Counted from the stretch's first letter, positions 50,743-60,639 are shown. The stretch is DNA of 64,000 nucleotides from Pseudooceanicola nanhaiensis DSM 18065 (GCF_000688295.1 NZ_JHZF01000011.1:1458288-1522287); one strand, 5' to 3'. A program made the numbers and translations. The notes: generated from the letters alone by a model not told the origin.

Positions 50743-52007
50743 CCGGGCTGATCCTCGCCGCGCCGTCCTCGGGCGCGGGCAAGACCACCGTCACGCTGGC
50801 TTTGCTGAGGCTGCTCTCGCGGCAGGGCGTCGTCGTGCGCGGAGCGAAATCGGGCCCGGATTACATCGATCCCCGGTTTCACGAGGCCGCCTGCGGGGCG
50901 CCCTGCCTGAACCTCGACGCCTGGGCGATGTCGCCCGAACGGATCGCCGCGCTCGCCGCGGGCGACGGGCTGCTGCTGATCGAGGGCGCCATGGGGCTGT
51001 TCGACGGGGCACCGCCGGACGGCCGGGGGGCGGTCGCCGACCTCGCCCGCATGCTGCGCCTGCCCGTGGTGCTGGTGGTCGATGCCGGCCGGATGGCGCA
51101 GTCGATCGCGCCGCTTTGCAGCGGATTTGCAAACCACGACCCCGCGGTTTGCATATCGGGCGTGATCCTGAACAACGTGGGGTCCCCGCGCCACGAGGCG
51201 ATGCTGCGCCGGGCGCTCGCCCCGACCGGACTGCCGGTGCTGGCGGCCCTGCGCCGGGACAAGGGTCTGGCGATGCCCTCGCGCCACCTCGGCCTGGTGC
51301 AGGCGGGGGAGCGTGCCGATCTCGACGCCTTCCTCGACCGGGCCGCGGACCGGCTGGCCGAAAGCCTCGACCTAGGTGCCCTCGCCGCGCTGGCCCGCCC
51401 GCTCCCGGCGGCCGATGCGCCGACACGTCTCGCCCCGCCCGCGCAGCGGATCGCGCTGGCGCGCGACGCGGCCTTCGCCTTTGCCTATCCGCACATGCTG
51501 GAGGACTGGCGGGCGCAGGGGGCCGAGATCCTGGCCTTCTCGCCCCTGGCCGACGATCCGGTTCCGGACGCGGACCTCGTCTTCCTGCCCGGGGGATATC
51601 CTGAACTGCACGCGGGCCGGCTCGCAGGGAACAGGCGGTTCCTCGAGACGCTGCGCCGCCATGCCGGAACGGCGCCCGTGCACGGCGAATGCGGCGGCTA
51701 CATGGTTCTGGGCGAGGCCCTGATCGACGCGGAGGGCGTGGCGCATCGCATGGCGGGTCTTCTGCCGCTCGAAACCTCCTTTGCCGCCCGCCGTCTGCAT
51801 CTGGGCTATCGCCGGCTGCACGCCCGGGGCGGCCCCTTCCCCGGCCACCTGGCCGCGCACGAGTTCCACTACGCGACGACGCTGCGCGCCGAGGGACCGC
51901 CGCTCTACGAGGCCGAAGACGCCGAGGGCACGCCGCTTGCCCCCATGGGTCTGCGCAAAACCCACGTCACCGGCTCTTTCGCGCATGTGATCGACGCCTT
52001 TCCCTGA
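50739..52007 (+). CDS. cobB: Cobyrinate a,c-diamide synthase
   Basis: Glutamine- and ATP-dependent amidation of the corrin a and c side chains, 422 aa. The N-terminal ATPase part has the P-loop APSSGAGKTTVTLALL and LIEGAMGLFDGAPPDGRG. The C-terminal glutaminase part has LPGGYPELHAGRLAGNRRFL and the nucleophile Cys in HGECGGYMVLGEAL. Overlaps cobA by four bases. Confidence 0.94.
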   Translation: MTGLILAAPSSGAGKTTVTLALLRLLSRQGVVVRGAKSGPDYIDPRFHEAACGAPCLNLDAWAMSPERIAALAAGDGLLLIEGAMGLFDGAPPDGRGAVADLARMLRLPVVLVVDAGRMAQSIAPLCSGFANHDPAVCISGVILNNVGSPRHEAMLRRALAPTGLPVLAALRRDKGLAMPSRHLGLVQAGERADLDAFLDRAADRLAESLDLGALAALARPLPAADAPTRLAPPAQRIALARDAAFAFAYPHMLEDWRAQGAEILAFSPLADDPVPDADLVFLPGGYPELHAGRLAGNRRFLETLRRHAGTAPVHGECGGYMVLGEALIDAEGVAHRMAGLLPLETSFAARRLHLGYRRLHARGGPFPGHLAAHEFHYATTLRAEGPPLYEAEDAEGTPLAPMGLRKTHVTGSFAHVIDAFP

Positions 52008-52100
52008 TCTGCGCGCACACGCACATGGCGCGGCCGAATGTGCGCTTGCGAACGAAACGCCTGTTCGATACGGCACTCCTCACGAGTGAGGGAGCCAGCC

Positions 52101-53306
52101 ATGACCGACGATTCGCGCGCGAAGAGAAACGTGTTCGTTCTCGTGCTCGCGCAGGCGGTCCTCGGCTCCCAGATGCCGATGATCTTCACCATCGGCGGGC
52201 TCGCGGGCCAATCGCTCGCCTCCAACCCCTGTTTCGCGACGCTGCCGATCTCGCTGATCGTGCTGGGCTCGATGCTGACGGCGACGCCGATGTCGGCGGT
52301 GATGCAGCGGTACGGCCGCCGTGCAGGATTCTGGCTGGGCGCCACCGGGGGCACGGTGGGCGGCATCGTGGGCGCCTACGGGCTGCTCACGCAATCCTTC
52401 CCGATCTTCCTGCTCGGCAGCTTCTGCACCGGCATCTACATGTCCGCGCACGGGTTCTACCGCTTTGCCGCGGCCGACACGGCCTCCGAGACCTTCCGGC
52501 CCAAGGCGATTTCCTACGTGCTGGCGGGCGGGCTGGCCTCGGCGCTGATCGGGCCGCAGATCGTCAAGGTGACGGCTGACGCGATGGTGGTGCCCTTCCT
52601 CGGCACCTATATCGCGGTGATCGCGGTCAACGTGCTGGGCTCGTTCCTTTTCCTGGGGCTCGACATTCCGCGCCCGCCGATCCCTGCCCATGACGCGCCC
52701 CGCGGCCGGTCCCGGCGCGAGCTGCTGGCCACCCCACGCATCGGCGTGGCGGTGATCGTCGGCATGGTCAGCTACGCGCTGATGAACCTCGTGATGACCT
52801 CGACCCCGCTGGCGGTGGTCGGCTGCGGGTTCGAGAAGTCGAACGCCGCCGACGTGGTCTCGAGCCATGTGCTCGCGATGTTCGTGCCGTCCTTCTTCAC
52901 CGGCCATCTCATCAACCGGTTCGGGGTCGAGAAGATCATGGCGCTCGGCCTGGTCATCCTCGCCGGCGCCGGCGCGGTGGCGCTGCAGGGCGTGGACCTG
53001 ATGAACTTCTTCGGCGCGCTCGTGCTGCTCGGCATCGGCTGGAACTTCGGCTTCATCGGCGCGACCACGATGCTCGCCGGCTCGCACCGGCCCGAGGAGC
53101 GCGGCCGGGTGCAGGGGCTCAACGACCTGATCGTCTTCGGCGGCGTGACCGTGGCCTCGCTCGCCTCGGGCGGGCTGATGAACTGCTCGGGCGGCTCGCC
53201 GCAGGCGGGCTGGGCGGCGGTGAACCTCGCCATGGTGCCCTTCCTCGTGCTGGCGGGCGGCGCGCTGATCTGGCTGGTGATGCGACCGCGCGACGTGACC
53301 GCCTGA
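52101..53306 (+). CDS. Major facilitator superfamily transporter
   Basis: 401-aa inner-membrane protein with about twelve hydrophobic segments, starting MTDDSRAKRNVFVLVLAQAV. Loop 2-3 motif is MQRYGRRAGFWLGATGGTVG; segment 4-5 has TGIYMSAHGFYRFAAADTA. GAGGGAG lies upstream of the ATG. Position 94 nt after cobB might hint at a cobalamin link, but nothing in the sequence shows this; substrate unknown. Confidence 0.85.
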   Translation: MTDDSRAKRNVFVLVLAQAVLGSQMPMIFTIGGLAGQSLASNPCFATLPISLIVLGSMLTATPMSAVMQRYGRRAGFWLGATGGTVGGIVGAYGLLTQSFPIFLLGSFCTGIYMSAHGFYRFAAADTASETFRPKAISYVLAGGLASALIGPQIVKVTADAMVVPFLGTYIAVIAVNVLGSFLFLGLDIPRPPIPAHDAPRGRSRRELLATPRIGVAVIVGMVSYALMNLVMTSTPLAVVGCGFEKSNAADVVSSHVLAMFVPSFFTGHLINRFGVEKIMALGLVILAGAGAVALQGVDLMNFFGALVLLGIGWNFGFIGATTMLAGSHRPEERGRVQGLNDLIVFGGVTVASLASGGLMNCSGGSPQAGWAAVNLAMVPFLVLAGGALIWLVMRPRDVTA

Positions 53307-53319
53307 GCCAGGGCCCGCG

Positions 53320-54099
53320 CTACCAGCGCCCCGTGGCCGCCCGCGCGGCCAGTTCGATGCGTTCGCGGAACGGGCTCGGATCGAGTTCGCCGCGCGCCAC
53401 GGCACCGGGATCCGAGGCGGCCCGTTTCAGCACATGCCCCGTCCCCGCCAGCGCGAGCATCGCTGCCGCGGGGATGCCGGAGCGGTCCGAACGGCCCTGA
53501 CGCAGCCGGGCCAGCCCGCCGCGGGCGAGTTCCGCCACGGTCTCGGGCCGCCCGTCCGGCAGCGGGTGCTTGCCCGCGGCCTCCAGCGCCGGGATCGCCC
53601 GGAACCAGCTGGCGAGGCCCTGCGCCACCCCGGCCGAGCGCACACGCGCCTCGGCCCCGGGCCCCGCGCCCAGGCGCCGGGCGGCCACCCAGAGCAGACC
53701 GGCCGCGGTCCGGTCGAGGTAGCCCAGCAGATCCTCGGTATCCTCGAAGGGCGTCGTCTCGATATCCGCCCGCCGTGCCTCGACCAGCGCGTCGAGCACC
53801 CGGGCATCCGCCGGCTCAAGCACCCGGGCGAGCGGCGTCACCACCTCGTGCCGCCTGACCGGCCCGCCCGCCGCGATTTCCTCCAGCGCGTCGCGCCACC
53901 ATTGCAGGCGCATCTCCGCGATCATCGGCTCGCCCGTGACCCAGGGCGCGCGCGCGACCTCGACGTTGAAGGCGTAGAGCGGGAAGAGGACATGCCGCGC
54001 CGCCACCGGGGCCGCCATCGCGGCGCGGAAGCGGAGGGGATCGGCCTTTTCGACCAGCGCCGCGCAGGCGGTGAGGTCGTCGTCGAACTCAGAGGCCAT
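53320..54099 (-). CDS. Squalene/phytoene synthase family protein, NDUFAF6-like
   Basis: 259-aa protein of the squalene/phytoene synthase fold. The block EMRLQWWRDALEEI is the hallmark of the NDUFAF6-like subgroup, thought to help assemble respiratory complex I in mitochondria. The aspartate-rich DxxxD prenyl-diphosphate motifs of true synthases are not clearly visible, so a carotenoid or hopanoid role is doubtful. Overlaps the upstream hydrolase gene by 11 nt. No carotenoid gene is nearby. Confidence 0.72.
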   Translation of the reverse strand: MASEFDDDLTACAALVEKADPLRFRAAMAAPVAARHVLFPLYAFNVEVARAPWVTGEPMIAEMRLQWWRDALEEIAAGGPVRRHEVVTPLARVLEPADARVLDALVEARRADIETTPFEDTEDLLGYLDRTAAGLLWVAARRLGAGPGAEARVRSAGVAQGLASWFRAIPALEAAGKHPLPDGRPETVAELARGGLARLRQGRSDRSGIPAAAMLALAGTGHVLKRAASDPGAVARGELDPSPFRERIELAARAATGRW

Positions 54100-55060
54100 C
54101 CAGCACCCCGGAGATCGCCTCGGACGTCTCGGGCCGGTCGACAAGGTCGAGATGGCCGGCACCGGGCACGATCATGTAGCTGCCCCGGTCGGTGACGTCG
54201 GACATCAGCGGCTCGTAGCCCTCGGCCACGAAGGCCTGGTCGTTCTCGCCCGCCACCAGCAGGAAGTCCGGCAGCGCCGCCACGTCGGCAAGGTAGTCCG
54301 AACGCGGCGCGAAGGAGGTGTTCATCCGGTAGGTATAGGCGGTGGTCGCCTTGTCGCCTTCGGGCCCGTCGAGGACCTTCTCGGGGAAGGAGAACTCGAT
54401 GACGATCTTGTCGTTCTGGGAGGTGATGCCGAGCTGGTTCAGGATCGAGATCGCGATGATACGACGGCTCAGCGGATGCGCCCAGCCGCCGGAATTGGGC
54501 CGGGTGGTCGGGGCGTCGTATTTCAGGAACGGCGCGAGCAGCACCGCGCGGTCGATCTTGTCGCCATGTGCGCCGCCGGCGAAGCGAACCGCCAGCCCGC
54601 CGCCCGAGGAATGGCCCGCCAGAACGACCTTCTGGCCGGGCTCGGCGTAGAAGTCGATCAGGTCGGCCACGTCGTCCTCGAGCTGGCCGACGTAGTCGAC
54701 ATCGCCGCGGCGTTCCGGGTTGGCCCCATGGCCGCGCAGGTCGGGCGCGACGATCTCGGCCCGGCCCTCGAGACTGCGGATCAGGGTGTCGAACTGCGCG
54801 CTGTACCAACCGGAGCCGTGCAGCAGGACGAGCAGCGGCTTGCCCTCGGCCTCAACGTGCCGCACGCGCAGCGGCGTGCCGTCGCGCATCTCGACCAGCT
54901 CTTCAGGCAGAGGCTCGGCCGCGGCCTGGCCCAGGATGCTGTCGAAATCGAGGTCGCTGGCGGCGAGCGCCCTGCCCTGCGGCGCCTGGGTCCAGATCAG
55001 GACATAGGGTATCGGGGCCAGAATTAGCGCCACGATCAGCAGGATGACGATGAACTTCAT
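54089..55060 (-). CDS. Membrane-anchored alpha/beta hydrolase
   Basis: 323-aa hydrolase with an N-terminal transmembrane segment (MKFIVILLIVALILAPIPYV). Oxyanion block LLHGSGWYSAQFD, nucleophile Ser in AGHSSGGGLAVR, Asp in LVAGENDQAF (Asp) and His in PGAGHLDLVDRP. AAGGAGG lies 7 nt before the ATG. Lipase- or esterase-like; substrate unknown. It overlaps the downstream squalene-synthase-family gene. Confidence 0.85.
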   Translation of the reverse strand: MKFIVILLIVALILAPIPYVLIWTQAPQGRALAASDLDFDSILGQAAAEPLPEELVEMRDGTPLRVRHVEAEGKPLLVLLHGSGWYSAQFDTLIRSLEGRAEIVAPDLRGHGANPERRGDVDYVGQLEDDVADLIDFYAEPGQKVVLAGHSSGGGLAVRFAGGAHGDKIDRAVLLAPFLKYDAPTTRPNSGGWAHPLSRRIIAISILNQLGITSQNDKIVIEFSFPEKVLDGPEGDKATTAYTYRMNTSFAPRSDYLADVAALPDFLLVAGENDQAFVAEGYEPLMSDVTDRGSYMIVPGAGHLDLVDRPETSEAISGVLDGL

Positions 55061-55323
55061 GGCGCGGCCTCCTTGGGGCGGATCCTGTCCCGACATAGCG
55101 AATGCGGGCGGCGGTGTCAGGCCAAACCGGCGCCAGCCGTGGCGCGCGACACCACTGGCGGGAGAATCTCGCGCGATGCGGCGGTGCAGCGCACTATTCC
55201 GCCGTCAAACCGCCGAATCGAGCTCGACCCTCCCGCCCGATCGCCAATTCGCGCCGCGCTTTGCACGCACCTTCCCCGGAACCCGTGTCACGCTTGGCGC
55301 AGCGAGCCAACCGGAGAGGACCC

Positions 55324-56451
55324 ATGCGCATCGGCTGCCCGAAAGAGATCAAGACCCACGAATACCGTGTCGGTCTCACCCCCGAAAGCACCGCGGAGCT
55401 GGTGCGACACGGCCATTCCGTGCAGATCGAAACCGGCGCGGGCGCGGGGATCGGCGCCGAGGACATGGCCTACGAGGATGCCGGGGCGACCATCGCCCCC
55501 GATGCGCAGACCGTCTTCGCCGAGGCCGAGATGATCGTGAAGGTGAAGGAGCCGCAGGCGGCAGAGCGTGCGATGCTGCGGTCGGGCCAGATCCTCTACA
55601 CCTATCTCCACCTCGCCGCCGACCCGGACCAGACCCGCGAGCTGGTCGAGAGCGGCGCGAGCTGCGTGGCCTACGAGACGGTGACCGGCCCGGGCGGCGG
55701 GCTGCCGCTGCTGAAACCGATGAGCCAGGTCGCGGGCCGCATGGCGGTGCAGGCCGGTGCGACGGCGCTCGAGAAGGTGCACGGCGGACGCGGCGTGCTG
55801 CTTGGCGGCGTGCCCGGCGTGGCGCCGGGGCGCGTCGTGATCGTCGGCGGCGGCGTCGTGGGGTTCAACGCGGCGCAGATGGCCGTGGGGCTCGGGGCCG
55901 AGGTGACGGTCCTCGACCGCTCGGCCGAGGTGCTGGAGCGTATCGACCACCATTACAACGGCCGCATCCGCACGCTCTATTCCACCGGCACGGTGCTTGC
56001 CGAGGCGGTGGCCGCAGCCGATCTCGTCATCGGTGCGGTGCTGATCCCCGGGGCTGCGGCACCGAAGCTCGTCACGCGCGAGATGCTCCGGAGCATGGCG
56101 CCGGGCTCGGTCGTGGTCGACGTGGCGATCGACCAGGGCGGCTGTTTCGCGACCTCGCGGCCCACGACCCACGACCAGCCGACCTTCACCGAGGAGGGGA
56201 TCGTGCATTACTGCGTGGCCAACATGCCCGGCGGGGTGGCCCGGACTTCGACCTACGCGCTCAACAACGCGACGCTGCCGCATGCGCTGGCGCTGGCCGA
56301 CCACGGGCTCCCGGTTGCACTGACACGGGAGCCGCACCTTCGGGCGGGGCTCAACGTGCATGCCGGACAGGTGACCTACCGCGCCGTGGCCGAGGATCTC
56401 GGCTACGCCTACGTGCCCCCGGAAGAGGCTCTGAAGTCGAAGGCGGCGTAA
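55324..56451 (+). CDS. ald: Alanine dehydrogenase
   Basis: NAD-dependent interconversion of L-alanine and pyruvate plus ammonium, 375 aa. Blocks are [26 protein letters not shown] (Lys and catalytic region), [13 protein letters not shown] (catalytic His), the Rossmann [20 protein letters not shown] and [28 protein letters not shown] precedes the ATG. A short TTGGC/GCCAA inverted repeat at 55294-55310 lies just upstream. No adjacent lrp-type regulator is seen. Confidence 0.95.
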   Translation: MRIGCPKEIKTHEYRVGLTPESTAELVRHGHSVQIETGAGAGIGAEDMAYEDAGATIAPDAQTVFAEAEMIVKVKEPQAAERAMLRSGQILYTYLHLAADPDQTRELVESGASCVAYETVTGPGGGLPLLKPMSQVAGRMAVQAGATALEKVHGGRGVLLGGVPGVAPGRVVIVGGGVVGFNAAQMAVGLGAEVTVLDRSAEVLERIDHHYNGRIRTLYSTGTVLAEAVAAADLVIGAVLIPGAAAPKLVTREMLRSMAPGSVVVDVAIDQGGCFATSRPTTHDQPTFTEEGIVHYCVANMPGGVARTSTYALNNATLPHALALADHGLPVALTREPHLRAGLNVHAGQVTYRAVAEDLGYAYVPPEEALKSKAA

Positions 56452-56858
56452 GGCAACGGACGCCAGGGGTGATGCCGGGCCTCAGCCGAGCGGCCAGGAC
56501 CCCGCCCGCCTGACCGGCACTCCGTTCGAACCGAATTGGCCCGGCGGCACGCCGGGCCGCGCCCTCCCTCCCCCCCGGGAGGGCACATCGGTGCCGTGGA
56601 GCACCGAACCGGCTTATCGGATGCGTCCGCCTTCCGCAGACCCCGGAGGTCAGACCGCCCACCCGAGGGAGGGCGCGACCCTTTGCGCGTCCGCTCGACC
56701 GGGCGCATCACGCCCCGCCCGGCTTCTCCGGCGAAGGCCGGATGACCTCTGTGCCACATCAGGCCGAGGTCTTTCCGCCTCATCCGGCCAACCACGCCGC
56801 CTGGGCCCCGCCGGTTCGGACCCGAGACTCGTCCCCCCGGACGCCTCTCGCCCGGCGC
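56452..56858. other. Gene-free 407-nt region with several palindromes
   Basis: No convincing gene. Holds a 9-bp hairpin GGCCCGGCG/CGCCGGGCC with loop GCA (56538-56558), whose core recurs at 59031, and a larger nested structure: GGCCGGATGA (56736-56745) with TCATCCGGCC (56780-56789), enclosing GACCTC (56744-56749) and GAGGTC (56766-56771). The word CCTCATCCGGCC also recurs near 59091. Probably an intergenic repeat region between the convergent ald and polyhydroxyalkanoate-system genes. Confidence 0.55.
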
Positions 56859-57176
56859 TCACCCCGCCGCGGGTTTCGCCAGCATTCGCGAGATGCTCTC
56901 CGTGACCATGTCCCGGATCTGACCGGCCATCATCGACAGCATCATCGGCACCTTGGTCTCGCCCCGTACCTCGGATCCGGTCACCGCGCCGTCCACCACG
57001 ATCGTCTGGCCCATCACGCGGATCGTCAGCACCATCCGCTCCTGGTCCTGCCAGTCCGAGGTAACCTCCGCCCCGCCCGGGATCGCGGCTTCGAGCTTCG
57101 GCAGGCCGGCCTCGATCCGGCGGCGCGCCTCGGGCTGGTCGAGGTCGTGGGGAACGGTGAAATCTATCCGGGCCAT
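56859..57176 (-). CDS. Polyhydroxyalkanoic acid system family protein
   Basis: 105-aa protein of the PHA_gran_rgn family. The pattern IDFTVPHDLDQPEARRRIEAG, then MVLTIRVMGQTIVVDGAVTGSEV matches this short family, linked to polyhydroxyalkanoate granule genes in other bacteria. The start at MARIDFTVP (57176) is preferred over an ATG four codons upstream. No phaC or phasin gene is adjacent, so the link to polyhydroxyalkanoate rests on family name only. Confidence 0.72.
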   Translation of the reverse strand: MARIDFTVPHDLDQPEARRRIEAGLPKLEAAIPGGAEVTSDWQDQERMVLTIRVMGQTIVVDGAVTGSEVRGETKVPMMLSMMAGQIRDMVTESISRMLAKPAAG

Positions 57177-57294
57177 GGGAGTCTCCATCGGGGATTTTCC
57201 CCTGCTTGCCCCGGCGCCCTGCCCCGCCGCCAGCCCTATCCGCGCCGCCCGCGCCGTGACGCTGCGGCACGGGCCCGGCACGCGCCGTCCCCTG

Positions 57295-58923
57295 TCAGGC
57301 GGTCCGCCGCGCCGCGCCCGTCTCGCGCAGGAGCTTCCAGCGGATCGCATCCGTCAGCGCCTCGAAGCTCGCGTCCACGATGTTGGGCGAGACCCCGACG
57401 GTCGACCAGCGCCGCCCCGAGGCGTCCTCGCTGTCGATGATGACCCGGGTCACCGCCTCGGTCCCGCCCTGGGTGATCCGCACCTTGAAGTCGACGAGGT
57501 GCATGTCCTCGATCGCCTCCTGCAGCGGGCCGAGGTCCTTGGCCAGCGCCTTGGCCAGCGCGTTCACCGGACCGCGGTCCGACCCGTCCGCATCGACGCT
57601 TTCCGAGACCGACATCCGCCGCTCGCCGTCCACCTCGATCACCACCACCGCCTCGGAGAGCGAGATCCGCTTGCCCGCCGCGTTGCGCCGCCGCTCGATC
57701 GTCACCCGGTAGCGCTCGACCTCGAAGAAGCGCGGCATCACGCCCAGCTCCTCCCGGGCGAGCAGCTCGAAGGAGGCCTGCGCGCTGTCGTAGGTGTAGC
57801 CGCGGTCCTCGCGCTCCTTCACCTCGGCCAGCATCCGGCCGAGCGCGGGATCGCCCTTCTCGACCTCGATCCCCGCCTCCGCCAGCCGCCGCCGCAGGTT
57901 CGACTGCCCGGCCTGGTTCGACATCGGGATCACCCGCTCGTTCCCGACCAGGGCCGGGTCGACATGCTCGTAGGTCTCCGGCGCCTTCAGGATCGCGGAG
58001 GCATGCAGCCCCGCCTTGTGCGCGAAGGCCGAGGCCCCGACGAAGGGCGCCTGCTTGGTCGGCACGCGGTTCAGGATGTCGTCGAGCTGGCGCGAGATCG
58101 TGGTGAGCTCGCGCAGCGCCGCGTGGCTGACGCCGGTCTCGTAGAGGCTCGCATAGGGCTCCTTCAGCAAGAGCGTCGGGATCAGCGTGACGAGGTTGGC
58201 ATTGCCGCAGCGTTCCCCGAGGCCGTTCAGCGTTCCCTGGATCTGCCGCGCCCCCGCATCGACCGCCGCCAGGGAGCCCGCGACCGCGTTGGCCGTGTCG
58301 TTATGCGTGTGGATGCCCAGCCGGTAGCCCGGGATCCCGGCCGCGATCACCTCCGCCACGATCCGCCCGATCTCCACCGGCAGCGTGCCGCCGTTGGTGT
58401 CGCAGAGCACGACCCAGCGGGCCCCGGCCTCATGCGCCGCCCGGATGCAGTCCAGCGCGTAGTCCCGGTTCGCCTTCCAGCCGTCGAAGAAATGCTCCGC
58501 GTCGAACAGCGCCTCGCGGCCCTGCGCCACGAGGTGCGCGATGCTCTCGCGGATATTGGCGACATTCTCGTCGAGCGTGATCTCCAGCGCCTTCTCGACG
58601 TGGAAATCGTGGGTCTTGCCGACGATGCAGACGGCCGGCGTGTTCGCGTTCAGCACCGCCGCCAGCACGTCGTCATTCTCGGCCGAGCGGCCTGCCCGCT
58701 TGGTCATGCCGAAGGCCGCCAGCGTGGCCTTCAGCTCCGGCGCCTGTTCGAAGAAGGCGCTGTCGGTGGGGTTCGCGCCGGGCCAGCCGCCCTCCACGTA
58801 GTCGACGCCGAGCCGGTCGAGCGCCGCCGCGATCCGGAACTTCTCGGGCGTGGAGAAGGAGACCCCCTGGGTCTGCTGCCCGTCCCGCAGCGTGGTGTCG
58901 TAGAGATAGAGGCGTTCCGTCAT
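57295..58923 (-). CDS. cimA: (R)-citramalate synthase
   Basis: Condenses pyruvate and acetyl-CoA to citramalate, the threonine-independent entry to isoleucine synthesis. 542 aa. The HMG-lyase-like barrel starts LYDTTLRDGQQTQGVSFSTP (Arg-Asp of the active site), with HTHNDTANAVAG metal-binding histidines and GNANLVTLIPTL. A C-terminal LeuA dimer domain covers about residues 400-535. Homocitrate and isopropylmalate synthases share the fold, but this arrangement and length fit CimA. It lies downstream of cysS in the same direction. Confidence 0.92.
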   Translation of the reverse strand: MTERLYLYDTTLRDGQQTQGVSFSTPEKFRIAAALDRLGVDYVEGGWPGANPTDSAFFEQAPELKATLAAFGMTKRAGRSAENDDVLAAVLNANTPAVCIVGKTHDFHVEKALEITLDENVANIRESIAHLVAQGREALFDAEHFFDGWKANRDYALDCIRAAHEAGARWVVLCDTNGGTLPVEIGRIVAEVIAAGIPGYRLGIHTHNDTANAVAGSLAAVDAGARQIQGTLNGLGERCGNANLVTLIPTLLLKEPYASLYETGVSHAALRELTTISRQLDDILNRVPTKQAPFVGASAFAHKAGLHASAILKAPETYEHVDPALVGNERVIPMSNQAGQSNLRRRLAEAGIEVEKGDPALGRMLAEVKEREDRGYTYDSAQASFELLAREELGVMPRFFEVERYRVTIERRRNAAGKRISLSEAVVVIEVDGERRMSVSESVDADGSDRGPVNALAKALAKDLGPLQEAIEDMHLVDFKVRITQGGTEAVTRVIIDSEDASGRRWSTVGVSPNIVDASFEALTDAIRWKLLRETGAARRTA

Positions 58924-59030
58924 GCGACCTGCTCCCGATCCGATACGCGGCACGCGGGGCGCGGGTCCACGCGCCATTCACTGTCCTGCCGACCTCCCGT
59001 GAGGAAATCGCGCCCGGCTTGAGCCGCACC

Positions 59031-59049
59031 GCCCGGCGGCACGCCGGGC
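59031..59049. repeat. Second copy of the GCCCGGCG-GCA-CGCCGGGC palindrome
   Basis: GCCCGGCGGCACGCCGGGC, identical to the core of the hairpin at 56539-56557. It lies in the 208-nt gap between cysS and cimA, which also contains CCTCATCCGGCC near 59091 and a GGGCTTCAGCCC hairpin near 59105. Confidence 0.75.
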
Positions 59050-59131
59050 ACGACGGGGTTCACCTCGCCGCCTGCTCCGTCCAGAGCGATCCTCATCCGG
59101 CCGGGCTTCAGCCCGCTATCGGCCCGAACCA

Positions 59132-60502
59132 TCATTCCGACACCCCCTCCAGCTTCGCCGGATCGAAGCCCGGTCCGGGGATCAGTTCCACCCCGGCCTT
59201 GCTCATCCGGACCTCGACCCCGGCGGCAACGAGCGCCGCCTTCATCTCGTCCACGCGGGAGAAATCCTTGGACGCCATCGCCGCCTCGCGCGCCGCCGCC
59301 AACTCGGCCTCCAGCCCCGAGAGATCGACCGCCGGACCCTCGGCCCAGGCCCCGATCTCTTCCGTCAGCAACCCGAGGAACGCCCCCGCCGCCTTGAGCC
59401 CGGCCACGTCGCCTTCGGCCGCCAGCCGGTGCATCTCCGCCACCGCCCCGGCGGTGTTCAGATCGTCGGCCACGGCCGCGAGCACCGCCTCAGGCACTGC
59501 ACCTGCCTCGACACCCGAGACCATCCCGCGCCACTTCCGCAGCACCGCCTCGGCCTCTCCGGCCTTCCTCTCCGTCCAGTCCATCGGCTTGCGGTAATGC
59601 GTGCCGAGGAACACGAAGCGGATCACCTCGCCCGGCACGCCCCGGTCCAGCAGATCCCGCACGGTGAAGAAGTTGCCCAGCGACTTGGACATCTTCTTCC
59701 CCTCGACCTGCAGCATCTCGTTGTGCAGCCAGACCCGCGCGAAGCCCGCCCCCGGCGCCGCGCAGCAGCTCTGCGCGATCTCGTTCTCGTGGTGCGGGAA
59801 CATCAGGTCGTTGCCGCCGCCGTGGATGTCGAAGCTCTCGCCCAGAAGCTCCTTCGCCATGGCCGAGCACTCGATATGCCAGCCCGGGCGCCCCCGGCCC
59901 CAGGGGCTCTCCCAGCCCGGCAGGTCCTCCGTCGAAGGCTTCCACAGGACGAAATCCATCGGATTGCGCTTGTAGGGCGCGACCTCGACCCGGGCGCCTG
60001 CGATCATGTCCTCGACCGAACGGCCCGAGAGCCGGCCGTAGCCCGCATAGCTCTCCACGGCGAAGAGCACGTGCCCCTCCGCCTCGTAGGCATGGCCCGC
60101 CGCCACCAGCCCCTCGATCATCGCGATCATCTGGCCGATGTGCTCCGTCGCCCGGGGCTCGACATCCGGCCGCAGGGTGCCGAGGGCGTCCATGTCCTCG
60201 TGATACCAGCCGATGGTCTCGTCGGTGATGGCGCGGATGTCGCGTCCGTCCCGCGCCGCGCGCGCGTTGATCTTGTCGTCCACGTCGGTGAAATTCCGCA
60301 CGTAGGTCACGTGCTCGGCGCCATGGACATGCCGCAGCAGCCGGTAGAGCACGTCGAAGACCACCACGGGCCGCGCGTTGCCCAGATGCGCCCGGTCATA
60401 GACCGTCGGCCCGCAGACATACATGCGCACGTTCTTCGGATCGATGGGGGTGAACACCTCCTTCGTCCGGGTCAGCGTATTGGTCAGCCTGATCTCGGCC
60501 AT
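59132..60502 (-). CDS. cysS: Cysteinyl-tRNA synthetase
   Basis: Class I synthetase charging tRNA-Cys, 456 aa. The zinc-site Cys lies in [16 protein letters not shown], which also carries the HIGH-type motif [23 protein letters not shown] is the second zinc/active-site block, and the KMSKS loop is [16 protein letters not shown] cysteine- and isoleucine-rich leader ORF precedes it by 80 nt, and cimA follows in the same direction. Confidence 0.97.
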   Translation of the reverse strand: MAEIRLTNTLTRTKEVFTPIDPKNVRMYVCGPTVYDRAHLGNARPVVVFDVLYRLLRHVHGAEHVTYVRNFTDVDDKINARAARDGRDIRAITDETIGWYHEDMDALGTLRPDVEPRATEHIGQMIAMIEGLVAAGHAYEAEGHVLFAVESYAGYGRLSGRSVEDMIAGARVEVAPYKRNPMDFVLWKPSTEDLPGWESPWGRGRPGWHIECSAMAKELLGESFDIHGGGNDLMFPHHENEIAQSCCAAPGAGFARVWLHNEMLQVEGKKMSKSLGNFFTVRDLLDRGVPGEVIRFVFLGTHYRKPMDWTERKAGEAEAVLRKWRGMVSGVEAGAVPEAVLAAVADDLNTAGAVAEMHRLAAEGDVAGLKAAGAFLGLLTEEIGAWAEGPAVDLSGLEAELAAAREAAMASKDFSRVDEMKAALVAAGVEVRMSKAGVELIPGPGFDPAKLEGVSE

Positions 60503-60514
60503 GTCGGATCCTCG

Positions 60515-60573
60515 CGCGGTTTCACCGCGGGCCGGTCGACATATCCTGGGAGATTACGAAGGAGACGGCCCGC
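60515..60573 (-). promoter_or_regulatory. Alternative hairpins between the Cys/Ile leader and cysS
   Basis: On the minus strand GCGGGCC-GTC (60573-60564) can pair with GAC-CGGCCCGC (60537-60527). The 3' arm of that stem overlaps a shorter hairpin CGCGGT-GAA-ACCGCG (60529-60515), which sits directly before GAGGA and the cysS ATG. The two are partly exclusive, a layout suited to translation or transcription attenuation. No U-tract is present. Confidence 0.4.
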
Positions 60574-60582
60574 TTGACGATG

Positions 60583-60639
60583 TCAGCAGGTAATGATGCA
60601 GCAGATGATGATGCAGGTCGTCTTCATGCAGGCTGGCAT
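60583..60639 (-). CDS. Candidate Cys/Ile leader peptide for cysS-cimA
   Basis: Minus-strand ORF MPACMKTTCIIICCIITC, or 14 codons from the second ATG at 60627. It holds four Cys and five Ile codons in the last ten codons, ahead of cysS and then cimA (isoleucine synthesis). The second ATG coincides with the transcription start predicted from the promoter at 60663-60635, so the peptide may be leaderless, as with trpL in some alphaproteobacteria. No ribosome site is present, consistent with that. Coding in another frame (His/Leu-rich) or no translation remains possible because the sequence is CAT/CTG-repetitive. Confidence 0.4.
   Translation of the reverse strand: MPACMKTTCIIICCIITC

Noticed and set aside
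56452-56858. Short ORFs in the palindrome-rich gap
   Set aside because: Their products are Arg/Pro-rich with no motif, ribosome site or overlap, as expected from random GC-rich sequence.
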